Positions 7,780 through 19,905 of a stretch of 61,700 bases of DNA are shown here, piece after piece. Below the pieces are notes generated by a model. It saw nothing but the letters and a program-made list of their open reading frames with translations, ran no database searches and had not been told where the DNA came from. Each line of letters opens with the position of its first letter. The stretch's first letter is position 1. Source of the stretch: Rhodanobacter sp. C06 (lineage in GTDB: Bacteria; Pseudomonadota; Gammaproteobacteria; Xanthomonadales; Rhodanobacteraceae); assembly GCF_002001105.1 (NCBI RefSeq), contig NZ_MUNP01000039.1:1-61700 (forward strand). Reading direction: 5' to 3'. Made by a program: the position numbers and the translations under genes.

Positions 7780-10221
7780 ATGCGCAAGCTCCCCCCACGA
7801 CGCCTGCTGGCGGTCGCCGCCGCGCTTGCCCTGGTTGGCGGCCCGGTCGAAGCCATGGGCAGCAGCCTGGGGCAGCACCGCAAGAGTTCGCTGGACGGCA
7901 GCGAGCAGGTCTGTCCGCTGGGTTCCTTCCATTGCGCGCCGCGCCCGTACAACTACGCGATGTGCCGCCCGAACGCGATGCTGGAGTTCTACGATCCCGC
8001 GTTGAGCCGCGACAGTAGCCTGCGCGACACCAGCAACACCTACGTAACCGCGCAGCACGTGGACAGCTCCAACCAGACCGTCTACCACCTCGCGGGTGAC
8101 GTGCGCATGGAGCGCGCCGATCAACGGCTGCAGGCGGACACGGCCGACTACAACGACGACACCACCGACTACGACGCGCGCGGCAACGTGCGCTACCAGG
8201 ATGCCGGCCAGCTGCTGGCCGCCAGCCACGCCCGCGGCAACAACGACGCCAGCACCGGCATCGCCGACGACGTGCGCTACCAGATGCTGGATTCGCGCGG
8301 CAACGGCACGGCCAGCAAGGCGCAGATGTTCGACGCCGACCGCACCCGCTACTCGCAGGCCACCTATTCCACCTGCGACGTGGGCCACCACCTGTGGGAG
8401 TTCCGCGGCAAGTCGATCAGCGTCGACAAGGAAACCGGCCGTGGCGTGGCGCGCAACGCCACCTTCCGCGTCGGCAGCGTGCCGCTGATCTACCTGCCCT
8501 GGTTCAGTTTCCCGGTGGACAACCGGCGCATGACCGGCTTCCTGTACCCCACGTTCGGCCACACCAGCCGCTCGGGCTACATGCTCAGCACGCCGTTCTA
8601 CCTGAACTTGGCGCCGAACTACGACGCCACGCTGGACCCGCGCATCTACACCTCGCGCGGCGCCCTGCTGGGAGGCGAGTTCCGCTATCTGGTGCCGGGG
8701 AGCGCCGGCACGCTGGACGTGCAATACGTGCCGAACGACCACGGCCGCACCGACCCGCTCACCACCGCCGACACCCAAGGCACGCGGCGCTACCTGGTCA
8801 AATTCGACGACACCACTCACCTGTGGCAGAGCTGGAGATTCATTACCTCGATCAATCGCTCATCGGACAACAATTTCCTGTACGACTTCGGCAATCAGTT
8901 GACGGGCAACGTCACTTACTGGCTTGGCTCTTATGCCGAAGTGGTTGGCGGGGGGAAATGGTGGAGCGCCTCGCTGGGCGGCGAGGTCTACCAGAACATG
9001 AATCCGTTCCTGGAAGACACGTCGGTTCCGTACCGGCAGCTGCCGTTCGCCAATTTCGATGTACACGTGCCGCTCACGCACTGGCTTGAATTCGGCATGG
9101 ACAACGAATTTGTGGCATTCCGGAAATCCGGCTACGTGAGCGGTCAGCGCGAGGATCTCTACCCTTACCTCTCCGCGGATTTCGGCAGCCCCGCATGGTT
9201 CGTCCGCCCTCGCGTGGCCTACCGCTATACCGGCTACCAACTCGGCGACAACTATCAAAACTACAACTACTACGGCCTGATGAACCCAGGCATGACCTCA
9301 ACGTTCACGCAGAAGTCGCCGAGCCGCGCGCTGCCGATCGTCAGCCTGGACAGCGGGTTGGTGTTCGACCGCGATACGTCGCTGTTCGGCCACGACTACA
9401 CGCAGACGCTGGAGCCGCGGCTGTACTACCTGTACGTGCCGTACCGCGACCAGAACAACCTGCCGGTGTTCAACACCAGCCTGATGTCGTTCGACTACTG
9501 GCAGCTGTTCTCGACCAACCAGTTCTCCGGCGCCGATCGCCAGATGAACGCGAACAACCTCACCGCGGCGATCACCACGCGCCTGCTGGACGACGGCGGC
9601 GTGGAGCGCTTGTCGGCCAGCTTCGGCCAGATCCGCTACTTCACCCCGCAGCGGGTGCAGATGCCGAACAGCGCGAATACGTCTTCGCCGGCCACCGACT
9701 GGTCCGGCTCCTCCTATGTGGCGCAACTGGACCTGCAGCTCAGCGACCGCTGGCGCGCCAGCAGCTCCTACCAGTGGAGCCCGAACACCCGCCGCACCGA
9801 CATGGCGATGCTGCAGCTGCAGGGGCGACTGGGCCTGGACGGCGTGGTCAACTTCGCGTACCGCTACCGCCGCGGGCTGATGGAACAATACAGCGTCTCG
9901 GCGGTCTACCCGCTGTCCGAGCGCTGGCGCCTGATCGGCGCGTGGACGTATGCGGAACCGGTCAAGGGCGTGGTCAACCCGCTGAAGGGCACGATCGAGG
10001 CGCTGGCCGGCATCGAATACGACAGCTGTTGTGTCACCCTGCGGCTGGTCGACCGCAGCTACGTGAATCAGGGCTACTACGGCGTCGCGCCGCCCACGAC
10101 GCCGGGCCAGACCAACCTGCGCGACAACGCCATCATGTTCGAAGTCGTCTTCAAGGGCCTCGGCTCGACCGGCGGCCAGATCGACCCGCTGCTGCGCCGT
10201 GATATTCTCGGCTATCAATAA
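7780..10221 (+). CDS. lptD: LPS-assembly protein LptD
   Basis: An outer-membrane protein of about 813 residues that, with lipoprotein LptE, inserts lipopolysaccharide into the outer leaflet. A signal peptide occupies roughly residues 1-25. It is followed by an OstA/LptA-like beta-jellyroll (about residues 90-230, with repeated YxxxGDVRMER-type strands) and a long C-terminal beta-barrel rich in alternating aromatic residues. Near the C-terminus is the adjacent cysteine pair of the YDSCCVTLRLVDR segment, and further cysteines lie after the signal peptide; these form the interdomain disulfides needed for assembly. A GTG at 7777 would add one residue. surA follows 31 bases downstream, a conserved pairing since SurA helps fold LptD. 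Confidence 0.95.
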   Translation: MRKLPPRRLLAVAAALALVGGPVEAMGSSLGQHRKSSLDGSEQVCPLGSFHCAPRPYNYAMCRPNAMLEFYDPALSRDSSLRDTSNTYVTAQHVDSSNQTVYHLAGDVRMERADQRLQADTADYNDDTTDYDARGNVRYQDAGQLLAASHARGNNDASTGIADDVRYQMLDSRGNGTASKAQMFDADRTRYSQATYSTCDVGHHLWEFRGKSISVDKETGRGVARNATFRVGSVPLIYLPWFSFPVDNRRMTGFLYPTFGHTSRSGYMLSTPFYLNLAPNYDATLDPRIYTSRGALLGGEFRYLVPGSAGTLDVQYVPNDHGRTDPLTTADTQGTRRYLVKFDDTTHLWQSWRFITSINRSSDNNFLYDFGNQLTGNVTYWLGSYAEVVGGGKWWSASLGGEVYQNMNPFLEDTSVPYRQLPFANFDVHVPLTHWLEFGMDNEFVAFRKSGYVSGQREDLYPYLSADFGSPAWFVRPRVAYRYTGYQLGDNYQNYNYYGLMNPGMTSTFTQKSPSRALPIVSLDSGLVFDRDTSLFGHDYTQTLEPRLYYLYVPYRDQNNLPVFNTSLMSFDYWQLFSTNQFSGADRQMNANNLTAAITTRLLDDGGVERLSASFGQIRYFTPQRVQMPNSANTSSPATDWSGSSYVAQLDLQLSDRWRASSSYQWSPNTRRTDMAMLQLQGRLGLDGVVNFAYRYRRGLMEQYSVSAVYPLSERWRLIGAWTYAEPVKGVVNPLKGTIEALAGIEYDSCCVTLRLVDRSYVNQGYYGVAPPTTPGQTNLRDNAIMFEVVFKGLGSTGGQIDPLLRRDILGYQ

Positions 10222-10252
10222 ACCGCTGTATCCATCCTTCGGCTGCTCCCTG

Positions 10253-11605
10253 ATGAAGCGATTCCTCGCCCTTCTCCTGCCCGCCCTCGTGCTCGCGCTG
10301 CCCGCGCAGGCCCAGCTGTTGCCCAACGCCGGCACCAACGCCGCACCGGCCGGCCAGACCCAGTCGCTGGACCGCATCGTGGCGGTGGTGAACGAGGACG
10401 TGATCCTGCAAAGCGAGCTCGACAACGCCGTGCGCTCGATCCAGCAGCAATACGCCAGCCAGCCGGGCCAACTGCCGCCGATGAACGTGCTGCAGCAGCA
10501 GGTGCTGGACCGGTTGATCCTGATGAAGCTGCAGTTGCAGAAGGCCGACGACCAGGGCGTGCACGTCTCCGACGCCCAAGTCGACCAGGCGGTGGCCGAG
10601 GTGGCGCAGCAGAACAAGATGAGCCCCGACCAGTTGCGCACCGAAGTACAGCGCAGCGGCGAGGATTTCGGCGCGTTCCGCCAGCAATTGGCCGACCAGC
10701 TCACCGTGCAGCAACTCCACCAGAGCGTGGTGCACGACCAGGTCTCGGTCACCGACAGCGAGATCGACAACCTGCTCGCCAGCCCCAGCTACAAGGCCGG
10801 CGAGGTGCACCTGGGCCACATCCAGATCAGCATCCCGAGCGGTGCCGACGCCGCCGCGATCCAGGCCGCCGCGGCCAAGGCCGAGGCGGCGATCAACGCG
10901 ATCAAGGGCGGCATGGACTTCAACGCCGCGGCAATCCGCTACTCCGACGCATCCGACGCGCTGGACGGCGGCGACCTCGGCTGGCGCCGCATGGACGAGA
11001 TCCCGCCGGCCTTCGCCGACACGGTGGCCAACATGAAGCCCGGCGACGTCAGCCCCGCGCTGCGCGGCCCCACCGGCTTCCACATCATCAAGCTGATCGG
11101 GCAGCGCGAGCCGTCCAAGCAGATCGTCACCGAATACCACGCGCGGCAGATCATGCTCAAGCCGAGCGAACTGATGACGCCGGAGCAGGCGCAGCAGAAG
11201 GCGCAGGAACTGTACGAGCAGCTCACCACCAAGCACGCGGACTTCGCCAAGCTGGCCAAGGACAATTCCAAGGACGACACCACCGCCAACCTCGGCGGCG
11301 ACATGGGCTGGTTCGCCAAGGACGCCTGGGGCAGCGCGATCGCGCAGCAGCTCGCCCAGCTGAAGGAGAACCAAGTCTCGCAGCCGTTCCAGACCGGCAA
11401 CGGCTGGGACATCCTGCAGCTGCTGGGCACCCGCCAGAGCGACCTCACCACCCAGATGGAACGCGACCAGGCGCGCCAGGCGATCGGCAACCGCAAGGCC
11501 GAGCAGGCCTACGACGACTTCCTGCGCGACCTGCGCGCGAATGCCTTCATCAACGTGCTGGTGCCCGCGCTGCGCGACGACACCAATACGCCGGCGGCCT
11601 CCTGA
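10253..11605 (+). CDS. surA: Periplasmic chaperone / peptidyl-prolyl isomerase SurA
   Basis: A 450-residue periplasmic chaperone that carries unfolded outer-membrane proteins to the BAM complex. The signal peptide ends at about residue 20 (AQA). The N-terminal chaperone domain starts with the typical LDRIVAVVNEDVILQSEL. Two parvulin-type domains follow (roughly residues 183-284 and 294-392), each with the GGDLGW or GGDMGWF motif, and a short C-terminal helix completes the chaperone core. The ATG at 10253 gives a clean signal peptide; an in-frame codon at 10199 lies inside lptD. Co-transcription with lptD upstream and pdxA downstream is likely from the short gaps. Confidence 0.95.
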   Translation: MKRFLALLLPALVLALPAQAQLLPNAGTNAAPAGQTQSLDRIVAVVNEDVILQSELDNAVRSIQQQYASQPGQLPPMNVLQQQVLDRLILMKLQLQKADDQGVHVSDAQVDQAVAEVAQQNKMSPDQLRTEVQRSGEDFGAFRQQLADQLTVQQLHQSVVHDQVSVTDSEIDNLLASPSYKAGEVHLGHIQISIPSGADAAAIQAAAAKAEAAINAIKGGMDFNAAAIRYSDASDALDGGDLGWRRMDEIPPAFADTVANMKPGDVSPALRGPTGFHIIKLIGQREPSKQIVTEYHARQIMLKPSELMTPEQAQQKAQELYEQLTTKHADFAKLAKDNSKDDTTANLGGDMGWFAKDAWGSAIAQQLAQLKENQVSQPFQTGNGWDILQLLGTRQSDLTTQMERDQARQAIGNRKAEQAYDDFLRDLRANAFINVLVPALRDDTNTPAAS

Positions 11606-11620
11606 CCGGGAGCCGCCGGC

Positions 11621-12619
11621 ATGGCGCTGCCACGGCTCGCCGTCACCGCAGGTGAGCCGGCCGGGATCGGTCCGGAACTGATCGCGCGACTGGCCGCCAC
11701 GGAGCTGGCGGCCGACTTGGTGGCGATCACCGACCGCGATCTGCTCGCCCGCGCCGCCGCACGCTGCGGGCTTTCCATCATTCTCGACGACGACGATGGC
11801 GCGCCACGCGAGCAGCGCGAACCCGGCAGCCTGCGCGTGCATCACGTGCCGCTGGGCACCACGGAAATACCCGGCCGGCCCGATCCGCGCAACGCACACC
11901 ACGTACTCGCCACGCTCGCCGAGGCTGCGGACGGCTGCCTGGCCGGCCGCTACGCCGCCGTGGTCACCGCGCCGCTGCAGAAGTCCTCGATCAACGAGGC
12001 CGGCATCCGCTTCAGCGGCCACACCGAATATTTCGCCGAACGCGCCCGCGCCGACGTGGTGATGATGCTGGCCAGCCCCGGGCTGCGCGTGGCGCTGGCC
12101 ACCACGCACCTGCCCTTGAGCGCGGTGCCTGCCGCGATCACGCGGGATGCGCTGGAGCGCGCGCTGCACATCGTGCACGCCGAACTGCGCACGAAGTTCG
12201 GCATCGCCGCGCCGCGCATCGCCGTGCTGGGCCTCAACCCGCACGCCGGCGAAGGCGGCCACCTGGGCCGCGAGGAACTGGACACGACTATCCCGCTGCT
12301 GGACGCACTGCGCGCCGAAGGCATGCAACTGCTCGGCCCGCTTCCCGCCGATACCGCCTTCGTGCCCGCGCAGCGCACGCGCTACGACGCGGTGCTGGCG
12401 ATGTACCACGACCAGGCGCTGCCGGTGCTGAAGAGCGAAGCCTTCGACCGCACCGTCAACCTCACCCTGGGCCTGCCCTTCATCCGCACCTCGGTCGACC
12501 ACGGCACCGCGCTGGATCTCGCCGGCACGGGCCGCGCCGACCCCGCCAGCCTGATCGCCGCCGCGGAGCTTGCGTTGACGCTCGCGGCACGCAAGCGAGA
12601 AGAGAGTGAAGAGGCGTGA
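11621..12619 (+). CDS. pdxA: 4-hydroxythreonine-4-phosphate dehydrogenase PdxA
   Basis: A 332-residue NAD-dependent enzyme of pyridoxal 5'-phosphate biosynthesis. It oxidises 4-phosphohydroxy-L-threonine, whose product decarboxylates to the substrate of PdxJ. The N-terminus TAGEPAGIGPEL is the family signature, and the metal-binding histidines are visible in FSGHTEYFA and YHDQALPVLK. The C-terminal GTALDLAGTGRADP segment is also typical. The gene begins 15 bases after the surA stop. The neighbourhood surA-pdxA-rsmA-apaG-apaH is widely conserved in gammaproteobacteria. Confidence 0.94.
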   Translation: MALPRLAVTAGEPAGIGPELIARLAATELAADLVAITDRDLLARAAARCGLSIILDDDDGAPREQREPGSLRVHHVPLGTTEIPGRPDPRNAHHVLATLAEAADGCLAGRYAAVVTAPLQKSSINEAGIRFSGHTEYFAERARADVVMMLASPGLRVALATTHLPLSAVPAAITRDALERALHIVHAELRTKFGIAAPRIAVLGLNPHAGEGGHLGREELDTTIPLLDALRAEGMQLLGPLPADTAFVPAQRTRYDAVLAMYHDQALPVLKSEAFDRTVNLTLGLPFIRTSVDHGTALDLAGTGRADPASLIAAAELALTLAARKREESEEA

Positions 12620-12684
12620 GAAGTGAGTAAAACCTGCAAGACTTCCGCTCTCACTCCTCGCTTCTCTCCACTCACTCCTGCCCC

Positions 12685-13473
12685 ATGAACGCTCGCCCCA
12701 AGAAAAGCTTCGGCCAGCACTTCCTGCACGATCGCCGCTACATCGACGACATCGTGCGCGCGATCGCGCCGCGCGCCGGCGATTTCCTGGTGGAGATCGG
12801 CCCCGGCGAGGGCGCGCTGACCCTGCCGCTGCTGGCCGCGGCCGGCTCGCTCACCGCGATCGAACTGGACACCGACCTGATCCCCGCGCTGAAGGCGCGC
12901 GCGGCGGAGGTGGGCGAGCTGGCCGTGATCCATGCCGACGTGCTGAAGGTGGACCTGGCCGCGCTGGCGCACCGCCACGGCGTGGAACGCCTGCGCATCG
13001 CCGGCAACCTGCCCTACTACATCTCCAGCCCGATCCTGTTCCATTGCGTCGAGCACGCGGCGGCGATCGAGGACATGCACTTCATGCTGCAGAAGGAAGT
13101 GGTGGACCGCATGGCCGCCGAACCCGGCAGCAAGGTCTACGGCCGGCTGTCGGTGATGCTGCAGCTGGCCTGCCGCGTGGTGCCGCTGTTCGAGGTGCCC
13201 CCGGAAGCGTTCCGGCCGCCGCCCAAGGTGGATTCGGCGGTGGTACGGCTGGTGCCGCTGGCGCCGCACGAACGCCATGATGCCGATCCCGAGCTGCTGC
13301 ACGCGGTGGTGAAGGCCGCCTTCGGCCAGCGCCGCAAGACGCTCGCCAACGCGTTGCGGCAGCTGCTGGATGCCGAGGCGATCCGCAGCGCCGACGTCGA
13401 TCCCCGCGCACGCGCCGAGACGCTGGCGCCCGAGGATTTCGTGCGCCTCGCCAAGCGCCTCGCCGCGCGCTGA
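12685..13473 (+). CDS. rsmA: 16S rRNA (adenine(1518)/(1519)-N6) dimethyltransferase RsmA (KsgA)
   Basis: A 262-residue SAM-dependent methyltransferase that dimethylates two adjacent adenines in the 3' terminal hairpin of 16S rRNA late in 30S assembly. The N-terminus [11 protein letters not shown] is diagnostic. Motif I is [11 protein letters not shown] and the catalytic motif IV is [11 protein letters not shown]. The C-terminal helical domain with the [12 protein letters not shown] segment completes the family architecture at normal length. It lies 65 bases after pdxA; the gap holds only short imperfect GAGTG/CACTC repeats. Confidence 0.95.
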   Translation: MNARPKKSFGQHFLHDRRYIDDIVRAIAPRAGDFLVEIGPGEGALTLPLLAAAGSLTAIELDTDLIPALKARAAEVGELAVIHADVLKVDLAALAHRHGVERLRIAGNLPYYISSPILFHCVEHAAAIEDMHFMLQKEVVDRMAAEPGSKVYGRLSVMLQLACRVVPLFEVPPEAFRPPPKVDSAVVRLVPLAPHERHDADPELLHAVVKAAFGQRRKTLANALRQLLDAEAIRSADVDPRARAETLAPEDFVRLAKRLAAR

Positions 13474-13525
13474 ATCCCGCCCGCGCACGGGCGACGCGCG
13501 ACGCGGCAAGCCTTACAATCGGCAC

Positions 13526-13909
13526 ATGAGCGAAAACCATCCCTACACGATCGATGTGCAGGTGCGAACGCGTTTCGTCCCCGACCAGTCCCGCCCCGAC
13601 GACAACCGCTACGTGTTTGCCTACACCATCACGCTGCACAACGCGGGCAGCGTGCCCGCGCAACTGCTGACCCGGCACTGGGTGATCACCGACGCCAACG
13701 GCAAGGTGGAGGAAGTGCGCGGCGACGGCGTGGTGGGCGAGCAGCCGTGGATGCGCCCTGGCGACAACTTCGAATACACCTCCGGCGCGGTGCTGGAGAC
13801 CCCGGTGGGCACCATGGGCGGCAGCTACCTGATGCTGGCCGACGACGGCACCCGCTTCGAGGCGCCGATACCGTCGTTCACCCTGTCCATTCCACGCACG
13901 CTGCACTGA
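13526..13909 (+). CDS. apaG: ApaG domain protein
   Basis: A 127-residue protein of the ApaG family, a fibronectin type III-like fold. The family is often named for a Co2+/Mg2+ efflux phenotype, but its biochemical role is uncertain. The core segments [13 protein letters not shown], the [25 protein letters not shown] block and PVGTMGGSY are the conserved ApaG sequences. The ATG at 13526 gives the usual family length; earlier in-frame codons fall inside rsmA. It is followed 13 bases later by apaH, its usual partner. Confidence 0.93.
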   Translation: MSENHPYTIDVQVRTRFVPDQSRPDDNRYVFAYTITLHNAGSVPAQLLTRHWVITDANGKVEEVRGDGVVGEQPWMRPGDNFEYTSGAVLETPVGTMGGSYLMLADDGTRFEAPIPSFTLSIPRTLH

Positions 13910-13922
13910 AGGCGACGCCAGG

Positions 13923-14774
13923 ATGGCCACTTACGCGATCGGCGACGTGCAGGGCTGCCACCCGGAGCTGCAACGCCTGCTGGAAAAGCTGCGCTTCGAC
14001 CCGGCGACCGACCGACTGTGGTTCTGCGGCGACCTGGTCAACCGCGGTGGCGAGTCGCTGGCCACGCTGCGGCTGATCCACGGCTTGCGCGAGCAATCCG
14101 TGGTCACCCTGGGCAACCACGACCTCAGCCTGCTGGCGATCGCGCTGCGCAAGCCGGAGGCCCAGGCCAAGGTGAACCCGGAGCTGCGCGAGGTGCTGTT
14201 CGCCGACGACGCGCCGGTGCTGTTCGAATGGCTGCGTTCGCAGAGGCTGCTGCATCATGACGAGCAGCTCGGCTGGACCATGATCCACGCCGGACTCGCG
14301 CCGCAGTGGACGCTGCGCCAGGCGCAGAAGGCTGCGCAGGAGGTGGAGCGCGAGCTCTCCAGCCCGCGCCATCCGCGCATCCTCCGGAATCTGTTCGGCA
14401 ACCGTCCCGCCGGCTGGTCCAGCCGCCTGCAAGGACTGGACCGTCACCGCGCCACGATCAACCTGCTCACCCGCATGCGCTACTGCGACGTCAACGGCCG
14501 CATCGACTTCGAGAGCAAGGGCGAGCCCGGCACCCAGCGACCGGGCCTGTATCCCTGGTTCGAGGTACCCGGCATGCGCCGGCGCGAGACGCGCATCGTC
14601 TGCGGCCACTGGTCCGCGCTGGGCCGCTTCGCCGGCCTCGGCGTGTACGCGATCGACACCGGCTGCGTGTGGGGCGGCCAGCTCACCGCGCTGCGGCTGG
14701 ACAGCGAGGAACCGCAGTACATCACCGTGGACGCCGAGCCGCATCGCAAGCGCCCGCCCGGCGGCGGCGATTAA
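13923..14774 (+). CDS. apaH: Symmetrical bis(5'-nucleosyl)-tetraphosphatase ApaH
   Basis: A 283-residue metallophosphoesterase that cleaves Ap4A into two ADP, keeping dinucleoside polyphosphates low; Ap4A affects stress responses and RNA capping. The metal-binding motifs are all present: GDVQGC near the N-terminus, GDLVNRG at about residue 37, then GNHD, and histidines further on (MIHAGL, CGHWS). The AGGATGG start context provides the ribosome site. It is the last gene of the lptD-to-apaH run; a cluster of hairpins follows. Confidence 0.94.
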   Translation: MATYAIGDVQGCHPELQRLLEKLRFDPATDRLWFCGDLVNRGGESLATLRLIHGLREQSVVTLGNHDLSLLAIALRKPEAQAKVNPELREVLFADDAPVLFEWLRSQRLLHHDEQLGWTMIHAGLAPQWTLRQAQKAAQEVERELSSPRHPRILRNLFGNRPAGWSSRLQGLDRHRATINLLTRMRYCDVNGRIDFESKGEPGTQRPGLYPWFEVPGMRRRETRIVCGHWSALGRFAGLGVYAIDTGCVWGGQLTALRLDSEEPQYITVDAEPHRKRPPGGGD

Positions 14775-14807
14775 ACGCCGCCGCCTGCGATCCACGGATG
14801 GATCGCG

Positions 14808-14883
14808 CGCCCCGCGGACGCGGGGCGGAGCCCAGGCAAGGCCTGGGCGAGTCAGGGAAAGCGCAGGAAGCGCTTTCCCTGAC
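14808..14883. terminator. Three consecutive hairpins between apaH and secA
   Basis: There are three perfect inverted repeats in 76 bases: CGCCCCGCG/CGCGGGGCG (14808-14827), GCCCAGGC/GCCTGGGC (14830-14848) and GTCAGGGAAAGCGC/GCGCTTTCCCTGAC (14851-14883). They lie between convergent apaH and secA, so a bidirectional transcription stop is likely. None has a clean U-tract. Confidence 0.55.
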
Positions 14884-14977
14884 TCCGACAAGATGGGCTC
14901 TTGACTGCCGTTTCAGTCCAAAGCCTGCATCTGCAAAACGTGCCGACGCGCAACGGATGCCTTTCGCAAAAAGCTCC

Positions 14978-15000
14978 ATCGCGCGCCAGCGCGCTCCTAC
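14978..15000 (-). repeat. Single GTAG-type REP element
   Basis: Read on the minus strand it begins GTAGGAGCGCGC and forms a GCGCGC-centred hairpin ending in GCGCGAT. This matches the GTAG REP family common in Xanthomonadales. It lies 20 bases past the secA stop codon. Confidence 0.7.
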
Positions 15001-15019
15001 GGTTTTACGACCCGTGGTC

Positions 15020-17743
<2,724 letters not shown>

Positions 17744-17946
17744 CGATCTTCCGGATGACAAGGACAAAGGGTCGCGCGTTGGCGCGAACCAAACGGGCAT
17801 GTTACTACACGGGCCCGGACGGCAGGCATGACGAAGGCCCCGGCGATCTCCCGGCATGGCGGCGCCGGCACGCGGATTCAAGAGCGGCGGGCGCGGCCTG
17901 CGGCAGGTATCATCGACACATCGACCCTACCCGGAGCCGTCGGACC

Positions 17947-18402
17947 ATGTCCCGCGCCGCCTCGCGCCCTCGCGGCCCGCAAGCACTCGGCGCCTGCGGG
18001 TCCTTCGCCACGCTGGCCGGCAAGGCCACCGCGCTGGATGCACTGGATCGTGCGCTGCGCCAGACCTTGCCAATGCCGCTGCGCGACGAGGTGCGCTTCG
18101 CCAACCTGCGCGGCGGACGGCTGCTGTTCCTCGCCTCCACGCCTGCCTGGGCCACGCGGCTGCGTCTGTTGCAGGCGCAGATTCTCGCGACCGCCCGCAG
18201 CCTCGACATCCGCGCCGAGGCCCTTGGCGTCAAGGTGAGCCCGCTGCCGCGGATCGAGCTGGAACCTGACCGCGTGCGCGAGCTGTCGCCCGCGGCCGCG
18301 ACCCATCTGCGCGCTGCGGCTGCGGCCACGGCCGATCCCGAGTGGCAGGAGCTGTTCGGCAAGCTGGCCGCGCTGACCAAACCCAGCGAACCCTCACGCT
18401 GA
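17947..18402 (+). CDS. DUF721 family protein (DciA-like)
   Basis: A 151-residue protein with a DUF721 core (roughly residues 25-110: LDRALRQTLPMPLRDEVRFANLRGGRLLFLASTPAWATRLR). DUF721 defines DciA, the replicative-helicase loader or operator in bacteria lacking DnaC, whose domain resembles KH folds. Its position between secA and lpxC matches other gammaproteobacteria. The conserved LxF-x-x-SPAWATRLR stretch argues for a real family member. Whether it serves as the helicase operator here is inferred from the family alone. A possible -10 hexamer TATCAT lies at 17908-17913, without a convincing -35. Confidence 0.75.
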   Translation: MSRAASRPRGPQALGACGSFATLAGKATALDALDRALRQTLPMPLRDEVRFANLRGGRLLFLASTPAWATRLRLLQAQILATARSLDIRAEALGVKVSPLPRIELEPDRVRELSPAAATHLRAAAAATADPEWQELFGKLAALTKPSEPSR

Positions 18403-18417
18403 ACCGGCAACGTCTTT

Positions 18418-18465
18418 GCGATTGTCCCGATCGCCTGGATCAAACGGGCCGCCATCCATGGCTGC
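18418..18465 (-). repeat. Two-hairpin dispersed element, copy C
   Basis: Read on the minus strand: hairpin 1 spans 18465-18448 (GCAGCCATGGATGGCGGC, with one A/G mismatch), then CCGTTTGAT, then hairpin 2 GCGAT-CGGGACA-ATCGC (18434-18418), then AAAG. It is the most diverged of the three copies. Confidence 0.7.
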
Positions 18466-18474
18466 ACATTCAAA

Positions 18475-18506
18475 AAAGCCGCCGCATCGTCGGATGCGGC
18501 GGCTTT
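18475..18506. terminator. Bidirectional Rho-independent terminator between DUF721 gene and lpxC
   Basis: A perfect 14-bp stem AAAGCCGCCGCATC/GATGCGGCGGCTTT with a four-base loop. TTTCTGTTTC follows on the plus strand and a run of six T on the minus strand, so it can end both the rightward DUF721 transcript and leftward lpxC. Confidence 0.88.
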
Positions 18507-18542
18507 CTGTTTCTTGCCCGTTGACGGCCGCGTTATGCGCGA

Positions 18543-19457
18543 TCAGATCGCCTGGGCGGGATGGGCGTAGGAGATCGGCGAGGTGGCCGGGTCGTCCTGG
18601 TAGCTGACTTCTTCCCAGGCCGTGGCGTCGGCCATCAGGGTGCGCAGCAGCTTGTTGTTGAGCTCGTGGCCGGACTTGTGCGCGTGGTAGGCGCCGATCA
18701 GGCTGTGGCCGAGCAGATAAAGATCGCCGATCGCGTCGAGGATCTTGTGCTTGACGAACTCGTCCTCGTAGCGCAGGCCGTCCTCGTTCAGCACGCGGTA
18801 GTCGTCCAGCACCACGGCGTTGTCCATCGAGCCGCCCAGCGCGAGGTTGTGTTCGCGCAGCATCTCGATGTCGCGCATGAAGCCGAAGGTGCGCGCGCGG
18901 CTCACTTCCTTCACGAACGAGGTGGTGGAGAAGTCGATCTCGGCGCGCGAGGTGCGCTTGGAGATGATCGGATGGTTGAACTCGATCGAGAAGCCGACCT
19001 TGAAGCCCTCGAACGGCTCGAAGCTGGCCCACTTGTCGCCTTCCTGCACCTTCACCGGCTTCTTGATGCGGATGAAGCGCTTGGCCACGTTCTGTTCCTC
19101 GATGCCGGCGGACTGCAGCAGGAACACGAACGGGCCGGCACTCCCATCCATGATGGGAACCTCCGGCGCCGACAGGTCCACGTAGGCATTGTCGATGCCG
19201 AGGCCGGCCATCGCCGACAGCAGGTGCTCGACCGTGGCGACGCGCACCTCGCCGTTCACCAGCGTGGTGGAGAGACGAGTGTCGCCGACGTTGTCCTGGC
19301 GCGCACGGATGTCCACCGGCGGATTGAGGTCCGTGCGGCGAAACACGATGCCAGTGTTGGGCGCCGCAGGGCGCAAGGTCATGTATACCTTGTCGCCGGT
19401 GTGCAGGCCCACGCCGGTGGCGCGGATGATGTTCTTGAGCGTGCGCTGCTTGATCAT
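18543..19457 (-). CDS. lpxC: UDP-3-O-acyl-N-acetylglucosamine deacetylase LpxC
   Basis: A 304-residue zinc hydrolase catalysing the committed step of lipid A synthesis. The start segment [21 protein letters not shown] is the family N-terminus. Zinc ligands are visible as His in [16 protein letters not shown] and as the His and Asp of [15 protein letters not shown]. Length is normal. Its place behind ftsZ is the usual gammaproteobacterial arrangement, but here 448 bases separate the two genes, so lpxC probably has its own promoter. Confidence 0.96.
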   Translation of the reverse strand: MIKQRTLKNIIRATGVGLHTGDKVYMTLRPAAPNTGIVFRRTDLNPPVDIRARQDNVGDTRLSTTLVNGEVRVATVEHLLSAMAGLGIDNAYVDLSAPEVPIMDGSAGPFVFLLQSAGIEEQNVAKRFIRIKKPVKVQEGDKWASFEPFEGFKVGFSIEFNHPIISKRTSRAEIDFSTTSFVKEVSRARTFGFMRDIEMLREHNLALGGSMDNAVVLDDYRVLNEDGLRYEDEFVKHKILDAIGDLYLLGHSLIGAYHAHKSGHELNNKLLRTLMADATAWEEVSYQDDPATSPISYAHPAQAI

Positions 19458-19905
19458 TGTCGTTGGTACCTGCCAAGTAGCAGCCAATCAGGGGTCGGAT
19501 GCTAACACAGTTTTAACCAGCTGCAATAGCAAACCGTACCGTACAGTCTGGTCGAGCCTTCATGCGCCCTTCATCCCGGAAGGCACGCCCGTGAACATGG
19601 TCCGCTCGCCAGGCGAGCGGGGCGACACGATACCCCGGGCCGGGACGGGATTCCGGCACCGGGGTAACGGATCCACCGTTCCGGGCCAATGCCCGGAACA
19701 GCCGATCATGCGCCCTCCCTGACGCATCGTCTTGCGGATTCCAGGCCCGAACGCGCCAGACGGTCATTCGCTGACCGGCGCGGCTGCGCACTACGGCAAC
19801 AGACCCGAGTCCACCCTTCATGTCTCTGCAATGACCCGTTGGACAGGTGTTTTGTTCCACTCCTTCTTAACAAGCACGGGACGCGCGGTTCAGGCGTCGA
19901 TGGCC
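19458..19905. other. 448-base gap between ftsZ and lpxC
   Basis: No convincing gene. A leftward frame of 115 codons (19513-19860) lacks any recognisable motif, signal peptide or ribosome site. The only clear structure is the hairpin at 19678-19699. The A+T-richer stretch next to lpxC (19500-19550) is the most likely place for its promoter, but no strong -35/-10 pair stands out. Confidence 0.6.
19678..19699. terminator. Hairpin downstream of ftsZ
   Basis: GTTCCGGGC and its complement GCCCGGAAC form a 9-bp stem with loop CAAT. There is no T-run. Position suggests a 3' end or processing structure for the ftsZ transcript. Confidence 0.45.

Noticed and set aside
10151-12502. Very long antisense open frame opposite surA and pdxA (and similar ones opposite secA, virB4 and the dcw genes)
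   Set aside because: High GC content leaves few stop codons on the opposite strand. The translations are low-complexity Arg/Ala/Gly/His strings without motifs and lie opposite well-identified genes.
12620-12684. Inverted GAGTG/CACTC repeats between pdxA and rsmA as a terminator
   Set aside because: Pairing is imperfect and there is no U-tract; the flanking genes are co-directional and probably co-transcribed.
17744-17946. secM-type arrest gene upstream of secA
   Set aside because: No leftward frame with a signal peptide or arrest motif lies between the DUF721 gene and secA.
19513-19860. Leftward 115-codon frame between ftsZ and lpxC
   Set aside because: No recognisable domain, poor ribosome site, and amino acid composition like a chance frame in GC-rich DNA.
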